The notes: a model not told the origin generated them from the sequence alone. Shown: positions 46,469 through 56,049, counted from the stretch's first letter. The stretch is 64,000 nt of DNA from Bacteroidota bacterium (GCA_021815405.1 JAKAGV010000001.1:1-64000), one strand, 5' to 3'. Made by a program: numbers and translations.

Positions 46469-46498
46469 TTACAACATACAAAATAGGAAAAAAAAGAC

Positions 46499-47641
46499 AT
46501 GTCATATTTCTTTACCTCAGAATCAGTTTCCGAAGGACATCCGGATAAAATGTGCGATGCTATTTCTGACGGAGTACTTGATGCAATATATCAACAAGAC
46601 CCGGAAGCAAGGGTTGCTTGCGAATCTTTTGTAACAACAGGATTAGTCTTAGTCGGCGGTGAAATTACAACTAAAGCCTATATTGAAGTACAGGATATCG
46701 TAAGAGATATTGTGAGACGCATTGGCTACACAAGTGCAGATTATAAGTTCGATGCCGAATCATGTTCGGTATTAAACGCTATTCATTCGCAATCTCCGGA
46801 TATTGCAATGGGTGTTGATAAAGGCGGTGCCGGCGATCAGGGAATGATGTTCGGCTATGCGTGCGACCAGACTCCTGAGCTAATGCCGATGCCGATAATG
46901 TATGCTCACAAGCTTGTTAAGAAACTTGCTGATATAAGGAAAAGAAATAACGGCTTGATGCCTTATCTTCGTCCGGATGCAAAATCTCAGGTTACGATTG
47001 AATATGATGATAACAATAAGCCGGTAAGAGTTGATGCAGTCGTTATTTCCACACAGCATGACGCAGATGTAAAACAAAAAACTATTAAGGAAGATGTAAT
47101 TGAGAATGTAATAAAATCGATAATTCCACAGCGTTATCTTGATAAGAAGACAAAATATTTTGTGAATCCTACCGGAAGATTTGAAATCGGCGGACCACAT
47201 GGAGACAGCGGATTAACCGGAAGGAAAATTATTGTAGATACTTACGGCGGATGGGCTCCTCATGGCGGCGGCGCTTTCTCTGGCAAAGACCCTTCTAAAG
47301 TTGATAGAAGCGCAGCATACGCAGCTAGGCATATTGCCAAGAACGTTGTAGGCGCTAAGCTTGCCAGTGAATGCATGGTCCAAGTAGCTTATGCAATCGG
47401 TGTTGCAGAACCGGTTTCCGTTTTTGTTGATACAAAAGGAACAGGCAAAATTTCTGACAAAGAAATTTCAAAAATGATTCGAGATGAAGTTGATTTAACT
47501 CCAAGAGGAATCATCAGCCGGTTAAATCTTAGAAGACCGATTTATCAGAAGACTTCTGCTTACGGACACTTCGGAAGAAACGATAAAGATTTTACTTGGG
47601 AACAACTTGATCTTGTACCTGTATTCAAAAAATATCTATAA
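46499..47641 (+). CDS. metK: S-adenosylmethionine synthase
   Basis: A 380-residue enzyme making AdoMet from methionine and ATP. Signatures: [20 protein letters not shown] at the start, [18 protein letters not shown], and [19 protein letters not shown]. Length is normal. AhcY follows 23 bases downstream, so the two form a methyl-cycle operon. The gap before metK is too short for a SAM riboswitch. Confidence 0.97.
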   Translation: MSYFFTSESVSEGHPDKMCDAISDGVLDAIYQQDPEARVACESFVTTGLVLVGGEITTKAYIEVQDIVRDIVRRIGYTSADYKFDAESCSVLNAIHSQSPDIAMGVDKGGAGDQGMMFGYACDQTPELMPMPIMYAHKLVKKLADIRKRNNGLMPYLRPDAKSQVTIEYDDNNKPVRVDAVVISTQHDADVKQKTIKEDVIENVIKSIIPQRYLDKKTKYFVNPTGRFEIGGPHGDSGLTGRKIIVDTYGGWAPHGGGAFSGKDPSKVDRSAAYAARHIAKNVVGAKLASECMVQVAYAIGVAEPVSVFVDTKGTGKISDKEISKMIRDEVDLTPRGIISRLNLRRPIYQKTSAYGHFGRNDKDFTWEQLDLVPVFKKYL

Positions 47642-47664
47642 GATTATTTAATAAAGGAATTTTT

Positions 47665-48993
47665 ATGAGCGAAGTAATAGAAAAAAATGTGAAGAATAAA
47701 GTCGACTACAAGGTAAAAGATATTTCTTTAGCAGACTGGGGAAGGAAGGAAATAATTCTTGCTGAAGCTGAAATGCCCGGTTTAATGGCGCTTCGTGAAG
47801 AATACGGAAAGAAGAAGCCGTTGAAAGGTGCTCGCATTGCTGGTTGTCTGCACATGACAATTCAGACTGCAGTTCTTATCGAGACTCTGAAAGAACTTGG
47901 CGCTGAAGTCAGATGGTCTTCATGTAACATTTTTTCAACTCAAGATCATGCTGCTGCTGCTATAGCTGCTGCGGGCACTCCGGTATTTGCATGGAAAGGT
48001 GAAACGCTTGAAGAATACGACTGGTGTATTGAACAGACAATTTACTTTGGCGATGATAAAAAACCGCTTAACATGATTCTTGATGACGGCGGTGATTTAA
48101 CTAATACAATTTTAGATAAATATCCCGAACTTGTTTCCGGCATTAAAGGAATTTCTGAAGAAACCACGACCGGTGTTCACCGTTTATATGACAGAATGAA
48201 TAAAGGAACATTGCCTGTTCCTGCTTTCAACGTAAATGATTCGGTAACAAAATCCAAATTTGATAATAAGTACGGCTGCCGAGAATCTTTAGTTGATGCT
48301 ATCAGGCGCGCAACCGATTTAATGCTGGCTGGTAAAGTTGCTGTTGTATGCGGCTACGGAGATGTCGGCAAAGGTTCAGCGGAATCACTTGCGCATAATT
48401 CAGTTAGAGTTATGGTAACAGAAGTTGATCCGATCTGTGCACTGCAAGCTGCCATGAACGGATTTCAGGTAAAGACATTAGAACATGCGGTGTCTGAAGC
48501 TGACATAATTGTTACGGCAACCGGCAATACCGATATTGTCTCAGAGAAACATTTCAGAAAGATGAAACACAATGCGGTAGTCTGCAACATAGGTCATTTC
48601 GATAATGAGATTGACATGGCTTGGCTGAATAAAAATTACGGACATACAAAAGTTACGATCAAGCCGCAAGTTGATAAATATACAATTGATGGAAAAGATA
48701 TTATTGTACTTGCGGAAGGAAGATTGGTTAATCTTGGCTGCGCCACCGGTCATCCTTCATTTGTTATGTCAAACTCATTTACCAATCAAACTCTTGCTCA
48801 AATCGAACTATGGTCAAATCCGGGTAAGTACGAGAACAAAGTTTATGTTCTTCCAAAAAATCTGGATGAGATGGTCGCGAAGCTTCATCTTAAAAAACTT
48901 GGATGCGAGCTTGAGACGTTATCACAGAAGCAGGCTGATTATATTGGGGTTCCGGTTAATGGTCCATTTAAGCCGGATTATTACAGGTACTAA
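47665..48993 (+). CDS. ahcY: Adenosylhomocysteinase
   Basis: A 442-residue NAD-containing enzyme that splits S-adenosylhomocysteine and so removes the inhibitor of methyltransferases. Motifs: [30 protein letters not shown], the NAD loop [14 protein letters not shown], and the C-terminal PFKPDYYRY. Length is normal. It is in operon with metK. Confidence 0.97.
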   Translation: MSEVIEKNVKNKVDYKVKDISLADWGRKEIILAEAEMPGLMALREEYGKKKPLKGARIAGCLHMTIQTAVLIETLKELGAEVRWSSCNIFSTQDHAAAAIAAAGTPVFAWKGETLEEYDWCIEQTIYFGDDKKPLNMILDDGGDLTNTILDKYPELVSGIKGISEETTTGVHRLYDRMNKGTLPVPAFNVNDSVTKSKFDNKYGCRESLVDAIRRATDLMLAGKVAVVCGYGDVGKGSAESLAHNSVRVMVTEVDPICALQAAMNGFQVKTLEHAVSEADIIVTATGNTDIVSEKHFRKMKHNAVVCNIGHFDNEIDMAWLNKNYGHTKVTIKPQVDKYTIDGKDIIVLAEGRLVNLGCATGHPSFVMSNSFTNQTLAQIELWSNPGKYENKVYVLPKNLDEMVAKLHLKKLGCELETLSQKQADYIGVPVNGPFKPDYYRY

Positions 48994-49016
48994 GTTATAA
49001 TTCTATTAAAAAGAAT

Positions 49017-49046
49017 AAGGGCTTGTCTTATGCAAGCCCTTTTTTA
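49017..49046 (+). terminator. Intrinsic terminator of the metK-ahcY operon
   Basis: The stem AAGGGCTTG (49017-49025) pairs perfectly with CAAGCCCTT (49033-49041), followed by TTTTT. The right arm also codes for the last residues (KGLA) and stop of the convergent TIGR01777 gene on the other strand, so the terminator and that C-terminus share sequence. Confidence 0.9.
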
Positions 49047-49960
49047 TTTAGTAGATCTTTCAACGCGTCTTCAAGATTTTCAAACTGAAATTTAAATCCA
49101 TTATCCAAAAGTTTTTTAGGAATAACTCTTTGGCTTGCAGCGACGGCTTCCGCAGACTCACCTAATACAATTCTTAAAGCAGACAGAGGAACTTTGAAAA
49201 TTGATGGTCGATGCAATACCTTTCCCAGCGTTCTGGCAAACTGATTCATTGTTACTGGATTAGGTGCAGCTGCATTTACGGGTCCATTAAAAAAAGTATT
49301 ATCAAGTGTGGACAAAAAGATATTTACAAGATCATCTATATGAATCCAGGGAAACCATTGAGTACCGCTGCCAAGCGGACCACCGACAAAAAATTTAAAT
49401 GGAGTCAGCAATTGTTTTAATGCCCCTCCTTCATTGCTAAGAACGATGCCGGTGCGTATGCTTACTCTTCTAACGTTTAACTGCTCTACTTTTTCTGCTT
49501 CGCTTTCCCAGGCTTTACATACGTTAGATAAAAAATCATTTCCGCTATTTGAATTTTCGATTAGCAAATCATTCTCCTTATTGCCGTAATATCCTGTTGC
49601 TGAAGACGAAATGAATACAGTCGGTTTCCTTTGCGCTTTACTAATCGCATAAACAAGATTTTGTGTACTAACTATTCTGCTATTGAAAATTTCCCTTTTG
49701 TAATTTTCGTTCCATCTTTTACCGGCTATACTTGCACCGGCGAGATGAATTACAGCATCCTGGTTTTCCACATATTTTTCCCACTCGTTTACTTTATTAA
49801 AATCCCACCTGATAAATACTTTTGCATGGTGAATTATTTTAGAAGCATTTTCCGGACTGCTTGTAAAAATTGAAAGATCATTCCCTAGTTCAGCAAGTGC
49901 CTTACAGAGTTTTCTTCCAATTAAACCAGTTGCACCAGTAATTATAATTTTTTTATTCAT
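49028..49960 (-). CDS. TIGR01777 family SDR epimerase
   Basis: A 310-residue extended SDR protein: nucleotide loop IITGATGLIGRKLCKAL, AVIHLAGASIAGKRWNENYK, SSSATGYYGN, and WFPWIHIDDLVN. The C-terminal helix-rich domain (about 245-310) is DUF1731. Members are related to the cell-division-linked YfcH; the substrate is not known. Confidence 0.92.
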   Translation of the reverse strand: MNKKIIITGATGLIGRKLCKALAELGNDLSIFTSSPENASKIIHHAKVFIRWDFNKVNEWEKYVENQDAVIHLAGASIAGKRWNENYKREIFNSRIVSTQNLVYAISKAQRKPTVFISSSATGYYGNKENDLLIENSNSGNDFLSNVCKAWESEAEKVEQLNVRRVSIRTGIVLSNEGGALKQLLTPFKFFVGGPLGSGTQWFPWIHIDDLVNIFLSTLDNTFFNGPVNAAAPNPVTMNQFARTLGKVLHRPSIFKVPLSALRIVLGESAEAVAASQRVIPKKLLDNGFKFQFENLEDALKDLLNKKGLA

Positions 49961-50423
49961 AACATATCGTTATCTGAAGTTCTAAGTATAAATCTCAGAA
50001 TAAAATAATTAATTACCAAATAAGATATTAACTGAAAGTGTTAAGAAAAAAATAAAAATATGATTTTTTACTTGCATCTTTAAAATATTATTAGGACATT
50101 TTGTATGAAGAAATTCAGTTATTTGAAAAATTTATAGAGACCCCGCAGAAATAATTCACAGTTGTAATTTTGCAGGTTACTATGTTTTATAAATAGATTT
50201 TCTAAAAATAAAACGGGGCTATAAAAATATTCCGGGTTATTTCCCGACCCATGTTTCCTTCCGACGCTATAAATAATCCGGTAATGTTGCTAATAACGAG
50301 GGATAAGTGGAATTAGCGCATTATTGCAGTAATAATTTCCGTTACGTTATTTCTCCCTTATCAAACACCGGTAAGCAAAAAATTATTTGCTGCCTTTAAC
50401 CAATGTGTTTTTAGTAAGCTTTA

Positions 50424-50436
50424 GGTGTATTACACC
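50424..50436. promoter_or_regulatory. Palindrome GGTGTATTACACC, possible operator
   Basis: Arms GGTGTA and TACACC around one central base, 71 bases before the start of the secreted-protein gene. The size suits a dimeric repressor or a small hairpin. No family of regulator is implied. Confidence 0.35.
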
Positions 50437-50475
50437 GAATAGCGGTTATTCTTATGCTTAAGGAGTGACTTAACT

Positions 50476-50502
50476 ATGTTAAACAATAATGTCGGAGGGT
50501 AG
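50476..50502 (+). CDS. Possible 8-codon leader peptide
   Basis: ATG at 50476 follows AAGGAG at 50460-50465 at good spacing. The frame MLNNNVGG stops at TAG 50500-50502. Its last codons GGA GGG are the ribosome site of the next gene (start 50507), so translation of the leader would cover or free that site. This may be chance in such a short frame. Confidence 0.25.
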   Translation: MLNNNVGG

Positions 50503-50506
50503 AGTT

Positions 50507-51832
50507 ATGAAAAATAATTTACTGTTCTTCCTTGTTTTTTCTATTTTTATTTTGATGGGAAATTTTTGCTGGGGACAGAATCTTTTTGAGGAAAATTTTG
50601 ATTACGGTGTAGGAACCAAGTTAGAGAACAACGGATGGATGATTAAAACTGGTTCAAGTAATTCTGTCGTAATTGAATCAAACAATCTTAGTTTTCCTAA
50701 TTATCCATCGTCAAGCGGCGGAAGTATAAATATAGATGCTAACGGAAGTTGTTATTATAAACCAATCAACAACGTTTACAAATCAGGATCAATATATTTT
50801 TCAGCATTGTTAAATATTTCTGCTGCATATAATAGTTCATCCGATCATTATATTCTTTCACTTGGTTCTAACAGTGCAGGCTCACTAGCAGGTAAACTTT
50901 ATCTCAAAGGGAATGATTCTAATTTTGCTTTTGGAATTAGCAAAACCAGTGATGCACCAATTTATACAGATTATATTTATAATTTTAATGCTACATATTT
51001 AGTCGTAATTAAATACAATATTATAGATGGATCACAAAATGACAACGTTAGCTTGTATGTTATTGATGGCAAAATACCAATGGATGATTCATCGCCTACA
51101 ATTGCAATTGCATCCACCAGTACAAATGACCCAAGCACAATTGAAACAGTATATATTCGGCAAGAACTTGCTTCGAATAAAGCAAACCTTGATGGGATAC
51201 GTGTCAGTACTTCATGGTCGTTAGCCTCTCTTCCAGTAGAGCTTACTTCCTTTACCGGTAAATTATTTTCAAACAAAATTTATCTAAAATGGTCAACAGC
51301 TACTGAAATAAATAATTTCGGTTTTGATATTGAACGAACTTCGTCCCTTCGTAACTGGCAGAAGATAGGTTTTGTATGCGGGCATGGAAACTGCAACTCT
51401 ACTAACAATTATTCCTACATTGATGCTGAAGGCTGGAATGATGAAAGTGCTCTGAAGCCTGGAATTTTTTATTACAGGTTGAAACAAATAGATAATGATG
51501 GGACATTTAGTTACTCAAAGGAGATTGAGGTCAACTTAAATTCCCCATCCAGATTTACACTTGAACAAAATTATCCTAATCCTTTTAATCCTTTAACAGT
51601 TATCGGTTTTCGTTTGATTGAAGATAGTCATGTACATTTAAAGGTTTATGATATGCTCGGTAATGAGGTTAAAACTTTGGTTGATGAGAATAGAAAAGCC
51701 GGAACTCATACTGTAAAATTTGATGCAAGCAGGTTAAGCAGCGGAGTTTATATGTATAAACTTACAGCGGCACCTTCCGACGAGCAAGCGGTAAATTTTA
51801 CTGATGTTAAGAAGATGTTAGTTCTTAAATAG
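50507..51832 (+). CDS. Secreted protein with type IX secretion sorting domain
   Basis: A 441-residue protein: signal peptide (about 1-23, ending NFCWGQ), a jelly-roll-like N-terminal region (about 25-240), a linker domain (about 245-345, LPVELTSFTGKLFSNKIYLK, often seen just before the sorting domain), and a C-terminal sorting domain (about 350-441) with EQNYPNPFNPLTVIGF and DASRLSSGVYMYKL. Type IX substrates cross the outer membrane and are attached to the surface or released. The binding or enzymatic role of the N-terminal part is not evident. ATG 50507 is chosen after GGAGGG. Confidence 0.88.
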   Translation: MKNNLLFFLVFSIFILMGNFCWGQNLFEENFDYGVGTKLENNGWMIKTGSSNSVVIESNNLSFPNYPSSSGGSINIDANGSCYYKPINNVYKSGSIYFSALLNISAAYNSSSDHYILSLGSNSAGSLAGKLYLKGNDSNFAFGISKTSDAPIYTDYIYNFNATYLVVIKYNIIDGSQNDNVSLYVIDGKIPMDDSSPTIAIASTSTNDPSTIETVYIRQELASNKANLDGIRVSTSWSLASLPVELTSFTGKLFSNKIYLKWSTATEINNFGFDIERTSSLRNWQKIGFVCGHGNCNSTNNYSYIDAEGWNDESALKPGIFYYRLKQIDNDGTFSYSKEIEVNLNSPSRFTLEQNYPNPFNPLTVIGFRLIEDSHVHLKVYDMLGNEVKTLVDENRKAGTHTVKFDASRLSSGVYMYKLTAAPSDEQAVNFTDVKKMLVLK

Positions 51833-52363
51833 ACACTGATTTCACAGATTTACGCAGATAAATTGTTATGCGACAAATATTGTATTTGTAAATAACCTTG
51901 CGGCATTTGCGCCATCTTTACAGACTTGGAGTTAATATTTTCTTGTAATTAATACACAATATGAGTTTAGGATTTAATCCAGAATAAGGTAGAAAATTAA
52001 TTCTTATTAGTCTAAAATTTTTGACAATCAATTAGAAATGATTTTTATTGACATAAAATTTTGGACTGTCGATAAGAATCAATTCTGGTTCAGTAAAAAC
52101 TTTAGAATGTTAACCAAGAACAGATTTTTATAAACCTAAAATTTTAGACTTGAGATCAAAAAAAGTAGGATATTATATTAAAAATTTTGAGTGAATACAA
52201 AAATCAGTTTTGATTGACACATAATTTTTTTTCATTGGTCAGAAAATCTTGTTCTAAGTGTAAAAATAATAACCTAGGTAAGGCATTATTTCTAATATGC
52301 GAAAAAGACTTAGAATCAAAAGGAATTTAGTTGAATTATTAATAAAATTTCAGGAGGGTAGTT
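51833..52363. other. Intergenic region holding a degenerate tandem array
   Basis: The first 130 bases hold a short relative of the CACTGATT repeats (near 51835) and A+T-rich text. The remainder is the tandem array described separately. No coding frame of substance is present on either strand. Confidence 0.6.
52013..52260 (+). repeat. Degenerate tandem array, about 41-bp period, six units
   Basis: A box TAAAATTTTNGAC or close variant starts at 52013, 52054, 52094, 52137, 52179 and 52222, that is at steps of 41, 40, 43, 42 and 43. A weak seventh begins near 52261 and a weak earlier one near 51968. Between boxes most units hold a small palindrome such as AGAATCAATTCT or AAAATCAGTTTT and often end near TTGACA. 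Spacing is kept better than sequence, as in arrays of protein-binding sites about four helical turns apart. It lies directly before an unknown gene at 52364. Confidence 0.55.
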
Positions 52364-53095
52364 ATGCTAATTAATTTTTTCAAAAATCCTGTTGAAGCTT
52401 CTAAAATTGGTGCAGGTAAGTTTGGGAACTTTGCAGATACACATATTTCTAATTTAAAGACGCTCATACCTGCAGACGGAGCTACGCTTTTTGGAATACC
52501 GGTTAAGGATATATTAAACACCTTGATAATCGAATCCGAATCTTCTTATGATGAATGGGCTTCCTCCCTTAGCGACAAATCAACAAATAAATCCATGAGG
52601 GAGGGAAAGACTATAAATCTTGATGATTCACTTGAGAACTTAAGAGATTTAGTTTCCCGCAAAGCCGGCGTAATTGCCGATAAATTTCCGCGGGGAACCC
52701 CAGTGTATGAAGAACTATATCCGGGAGGCGTAAGCGAGTATAAAAGGGTAAGCAAAGAAAATGCGGCGAATATATTTGGGAGATTTATTAAGGTTCTTGG
52801 ATTGCACAAAAATGTATTGGGTGAAGATATTTTTAACGAAGTTAATGATAGCTACAATCTTTTTACTACTGCAAAGGATGAACAGTCCAGTTCCAAAAGC
52901 CAGGTAACAGATAAGATAGGTTTATATCAAGAGAAAAGAAGGCAATTAAGTGTACAGTTATTTAAAAACCTATTAACGCTACTTTTAATAAATCTTGAAC
53001 AACCGGAAAAAGCCGCAAAATATTTTGATGAATCAATGTTAGCAGTTAAGAATTCTAAAACTGAAGAACAGCCCATTGTTCCAGAGGTTAAATAA
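52364..53095 (+). CDS. Unknown protein, 243 residues
   Basis: A mostly helical, charged protein without signal peptide or membrane helix. Features visible: a hydrophobic helix near the C-terminus (about 200-215, LFKNLLTLLLINLEQPEKAA) and a glycine/proline-rich middle (GTPVYEELYPGGVSEYKR). No family recognised. The ribosome site GGAGGG is strong and resembles that of the secreted-protein gene at 50507. It is preceded by the 41-bp tandem array and followed by another unknown gene after 61 bases. Confidence 0.75.
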   Translation: MLINFFKNPVEASKIGAGKFGNFADTHISNLKTLIPADGATLFGIPVKDILNTLIIESESSYDEWASSLSDKSTNKSMREGKTINLDDSLENLRDLVSRKAGVIADKFPRGTPVYEELYPGGVSEYKRVSKENAANIFGRFIKVLGLHKNVLGEDIFNEVNDSYNLFTTAKDEQSSSKSQVTDKIGLYQEKRRQLSVQLFKNLLTLLLINLEQPEKAAKYFDESMLAVKNSKTEEQPIVPEVK

Positions 53096-53156
53096 ATTCC
53101 AAGTAATGTAAATAGCAATGGGCAAGTAATAACATTTTTATATTTTAGGGAGGTCT

Positions 53157-53411
53157 ATGGGAACAAATAAATCAGAGGATATACTGGCAAACACAACATT
53201 ATTGTTTGCAGTTAGAGAACAGGGGATGTCTTTTAAGCTTTATAAAACGGAAAGCGATGGGTTTATCCTGGTAATTAAATATTATCTTTTAAAATTTAGT
53301 TTTAAAAAAGAGCTGCTAAAATTCAATACATTTTACGAAGCCGAAGACTTCATTTTGCAGAATACCAGCGGATTTGTTAATATTAATTATCCGCGAAGTT
53401 CAATATTTTAA
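53157..53411 (+). CDS. Unknown small protein, 84 residues
   Basis: A small soluble protein with alternating hydrophobic strands (MSFKLYKTESDGFILVIKYY) and a short tail. No family recognised. It has a good ribosome site (GGGAGG) and lies 61 bases after the unknown 243-residue gene, so the pair is probably one transcript, ended by the hairpin at 53525. Confidence 0.65.
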   Translation: MGTNKSEDILANTTLLFAVREQGMSFKLYKTESDGFILVIKYYLLKFSFKKELLKFNTFYEAEDFILQNTSGFVNINYPRSSIF

Positions 53412-53490
53412 ATTTGTTAAACTTAATTTTATTGGCTGCTATTGAGTTTTGATACTAAATGTAAACGATAATAAATAATTTAATCACTTC

Positions 53491-53519
53491 TTGACATCTG
53501 TCCTTAAATTATTTAATTT
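53491..53519 (+). promoter_or_regulatory. Sigma-70-like promoter before greA
   Basis: TTGACA at 53491-53496 and TAATTT at 53514-53519 with a 17-base spacer. Transcription would start near the base of the hairpin at 53525, so the terminator of the previous unit and the 5' end of the greA message would overlap. Confidence 0.4.
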
Positions 53520-53524
53520 TCTAA

Positions 53525-53564
53525 TGCCACTGTGCCGGATATCGGGACGGTGGCAATTTTTTTT
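53525..53564 (+). terminator. Intrinsic terminator before greA
   Basis: TGCCACTGTGCCG pairs with CGGGACGGTGGCA with one mismatch and a G-T pair, followed by eight T at 53557-53564. It ends the two unknown genes upstream. It also lies just after a promoter-like pair. Confidence 0.85.
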
Positions 53565-53595
53565 AAATCTATAAACAAAAAAAGAGTTACAGATT

Positions 53596-54072
53596 ATGTC
53601 AGATGCAAATTTTGTTTATCTCACAAAAGAAAGATTAATGGAGCTCGAAAAGGAACTCCAGGAGATGAAAACAAACGGCAGGAAAGAGATAGCAGCTAAG
53701 ATAGCAGAAGCAAGGGCTCACGGTGATTTATCCGAAAATGCAGAATATGACGCAGCAAAAGAAGAGCAAGGCTTGTTCGAACTGAGGATTAGCAAACTAG
53801 AAAATGTCCTATCTCGCGCCAGAGTAATTGATCCGACGCAATTTCCAAACGGCGAGGCGCATATTTTATCTGTAGTAACTATAAAGAATTTGAAGACTCA
53901 AAAAATGTTTGAATACACTCTTGTCTCACCTGAGGAAGCTGATTTCCAGGCAGGTAAGATTTCAATTACTTCTCCTGTAGGACAAGGGTTAATGGGCAGC
54001 AAAGCTGGGCAAAAGGTAAATGTTAAAGCTCCGGCAGGTATTCTGGAATTTGAAATCCTATCAATAAAATAA
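53596..54072 (+). CDS. greA: Transcription elongation factor GreA
   Basis: A 158-residue factor that rescues backtracked RNA polymerase. The N-terminal coiled coil (1-75) carries the tip acidic residues in LSENAEYDAAKEEQG, and the C-terminal domain shows the typical ISITSPVGQGLMGSKAGQKV. Length is normal. RibD follows after 22 bases. Confidence 0.95.
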   Translation: MSDANFVYLTKERLMELEKELQEMKTNGRKEIAAKIAEARAHGDLSENAEYDAAKEEQGLFELRISKLENVLSRARVIDPTQFPNGEAHILSVVTIKNLKTQKMFEYTLVSPEEADFQAGKISITSPVGQGLMGSKAGQKVNVKAPAGILEFEILSIK

Positions 54073-54094
54073 TTTTTTAGCCGCTAGGAGGGCT

Positions 54095-55204
54095 ATGCCG
54101 CTAACCGACGAATCTTACATTCAGCTATCAATCGAAATTGCCAAGAAAGGAATGGGCAATGTTAGTCCGAACCCATTAGTGGGCTGTGTTATTGTAAAGA
54201 ATAACAAAATAATAGGAGCAGGATACCACGAACAGTATGGGAAGAACCACGCAGAAATAAATGCAATTAATTCTTCAATAGAAAATATAGAAGGCTCAAC
54301 CTTGTACGTTAATCTTGAGCCTTGCAGTCATTATGGTAAAACTCCGCCTTGCGTCGAAAAAATAATTGAAAGCAAAATAAAAAGAGTTGTAATAGGAACT
54401 CGTGATATGAATCCGCTGGTAAGCGGCAATGGTATAAAGGCACTTAAAAAAGCCGGTATTGAAGTTAAAGTGGGTGTACTTGAAAAAGAATGTATAGAAC
54501 TAAATAAATTTTTCTTCAAATACATTACTAAGAAAATTCCATATGTTACGTTGAAGATTGCACAAACTCTTGACGGGAAAATTGCTGACCAAAACCGTGA
54601 TTCCAAATGGATTACTTCAATTAGCTCAAGGCGATATGTACACCAGCTTCGATCGCGTTATGATGCTGTTTTAATAGGCTCAAACACAGTTGAGAAAGAT
54701 AATCCGAACTTGACTGTCCGGCTTGTCGAAGGGAGAAATCCTAAAAGGATAATTGCGGATACAAGGCTTAGTCTAAAACTTGATCATAAGATTTTCAGCA
54801 GCAACACTGATAAAAATTTAATTATATTAACATCCGAGGCAAGTGCTTCTAAAGAAAGAAAAATAAAACGGCTTCAGAAAATGGGAGCGAAGATTCTATT
54901 TATCAAAGAGAATGAAAACGGTTTGATTGACCTGAAGAGCGCTCTTAAAGAAATTGGCAAACATAAAATTGCCTCATTGCTTGTAGAAGGTGGCGGCAAG
55001 ATGTTTACATCAATTATAAAAGAAAATTTGTACGATAATATTTTACTTTTTATAGCTCCCAAAATTTTAGGAGGCGGGCTTTCTGCTGTGGATAATATTG
55101 GGAATAAAACAATTAAGCAAGCGCTTAAAGTTGAAATTAAAAGCGTTGAGCGTAACGGGGATGACTTGATGATTGAGCTTATCAAATTGGGAAAAGTTTT
55201 ATAA
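54095..55204 (+). CDS. ribD: Riboflavin biosynthesis bifunctional deaminase/reductase
   Basis: A 369-residue protein: the deaminase domain (about 1-145) with zinc ligands in KNHAEINAIN and EPCSHYGKTPPCVEKI, and the reductase domain (about 150-369) with SLLVEGGGKMFTSII. It performs the second and third steps of riboflavin synthesis. No flavin riboswitch fits in the 22-base gap before it. Riboflavin synthase follows after 135 bases. Confidence 0.95.
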   Translation: MPLTDESYIQLSIEIAKKGMGNVSPNPLVGCVIVKNNKIIGAGYHEQYGKNHAEINAINSSIENIEGSTLYVNLEPCSHYGKTPPCVEKIIESKIKRVVIGTRDMNPLVSGNGIKALKKAGIEVKVGVLEKECIELNKFFFKYITKKIPYVTLKIAQTLDGKIADQNRDSKWITSISSRRYVHQLRSRYDAVLIGSNTVEKDNPNLTVRLVEGRNPKRIIADTRLSLKLDHKIFSSNTDKNLIILTSEASASKERKIKRLQKMGAKILFIKENENGLIDLKSALKEIGKHKIASLLVEGGGKMFTSIIKENLYDNILLFIAPKILGGGLSAVDNIGNKTIKQALKVEIKSVERNGDDLMIELIKLGKVL

Positions 55205-55339
55205 TATGTGGTATGATACTAAAGGTTGAACTTATACTAAATATTCTCATGCCCACTAAATTTTATTCTTTTTTGTAATTGCCGTTTCTTATTTTTGTAT
55301 CCAATAAAATCATTTTTAATAATTTCCAATAGGGAGTGT

Positions 55340-55936
55340 ATGTTTACAGGTCTTGTCGAGGAAACCGGTAAGCTGATCGACAAACAAAAAAAAGGCGATG
55401 GCTACCAATTTACATTCATAGCTCAAAAGGTTATGGATGATCTTTCAATAGGCAGCAGTATTAGTGTAAATGGTGTTTGTCTAACGGTTGTAAAGAAGAA
55501 GCGAAACTCGTTTTCTGTAGATGCAATTGAAGAAACGCTGAAGAAAACAAACCTTGGCTCATTAAGTGTTGCGGATAAAGTAAATCTTGAAAGACCGCTG
55601 AAGTCGGACGAACGCTTAGGCGGGCACTTTGTGCTTGGTCATGTAGATACAACTGGAAAAGTAGTAAAGATACAAGAGCTTTCGCATAGCCACTTCGTTA
55701 CAATTTCTTTTCCGAAAAGATTTAAGAAGTATTTAATTTATGTCGGTTCGGTTGCTATTGACGGCGTCAGCATGACTGTTGCTGAGCTTGGAGAGAAAAC
55801 ATTTTCTGTCGGTATTATTCCGCATACATGGAAAGAGACAATCTTTTCCACAAAAAAAGTTGGAAGTACGGTTAACCTTGAATTTGATGTCCTCGGAAAG
55901 TATGTTGAAAGAATTATGAAGGGACAAAACGCTTAG
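55340..55936 (+). CDS. ribE: Riboflavin synthase alpha chain
   Basis: A 198-residue protein of two homologous barrels: MFTGLVEETGKL, SISVNGVCLTVV, and in the second half ALDGVSMTV-like VAIDGVSMTVAEL. The first residues MFTG and the SVNGVCLT motif form the active site. ATG 55340 is chosen because MFTGLVE is the fixed start of the family and AGGGAG precedes it. Confidence 0.95.
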   Translation: MFTGLVEETGKLIDKQKKGDGYQFTFIAQKVMDDLSIGSSISVNGVCLTVVKKKRNSFSVDAIEETLKKTNLGSLSVADKVNLERPLKSDERLGGHFVLGHVDTTGKVVKIQELSHSHFVTISFPKRFKKYLIYVGSVAIDGVSMTVAELGEKTFSVGIIPHTWKETIFSTKKVGSTVNLEFDVLGKYVERIMKGQNA

Positions 55937-56049
55937 TGCAAAGAGCAAAGCTCACCCCTAAGACAAAACAGTTTCTTTTAGCACTTTGCTCAATGCAAAT
56001 ACTTACTGCCTAAGATAACTAAAAAGTTGAGCGAATTAAATTTTAAGTG

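Larger units (their letters stand above)
49961..50506. other. Long leader region of the sorted secreted protein
   Basis: Divergent spacer of about 546 bases between the TIGR01777 gene and the secreted protein. It contains a near-perfect palindrome GGTGTATTACACC at 50424-50436 (operator candidate), short G+C islands (ACCCCG at 50140, CGGGGC at 50214) that could pair, and a small leader frame described separately. No known riboswitch or RNA family was recognised. Confidence 0.45.

Noticed and set aside
46469-46498. SAM riboswitch before metK
   Set aside because: Only 30 bases separate metK from the preceding gene, too few for any known class.
52013-52260. CRISPR array
   Set aside because: Boxes are short and degenerate, the text between them is related from unit to unit rather than unique, and no cas genes are present.
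54073-54094. FMN riboswitch before ribD
   Set aside because: The gap to greA is 22 bases and shows none of the conserved flavin element blocks; the gap before ribE shows none either.
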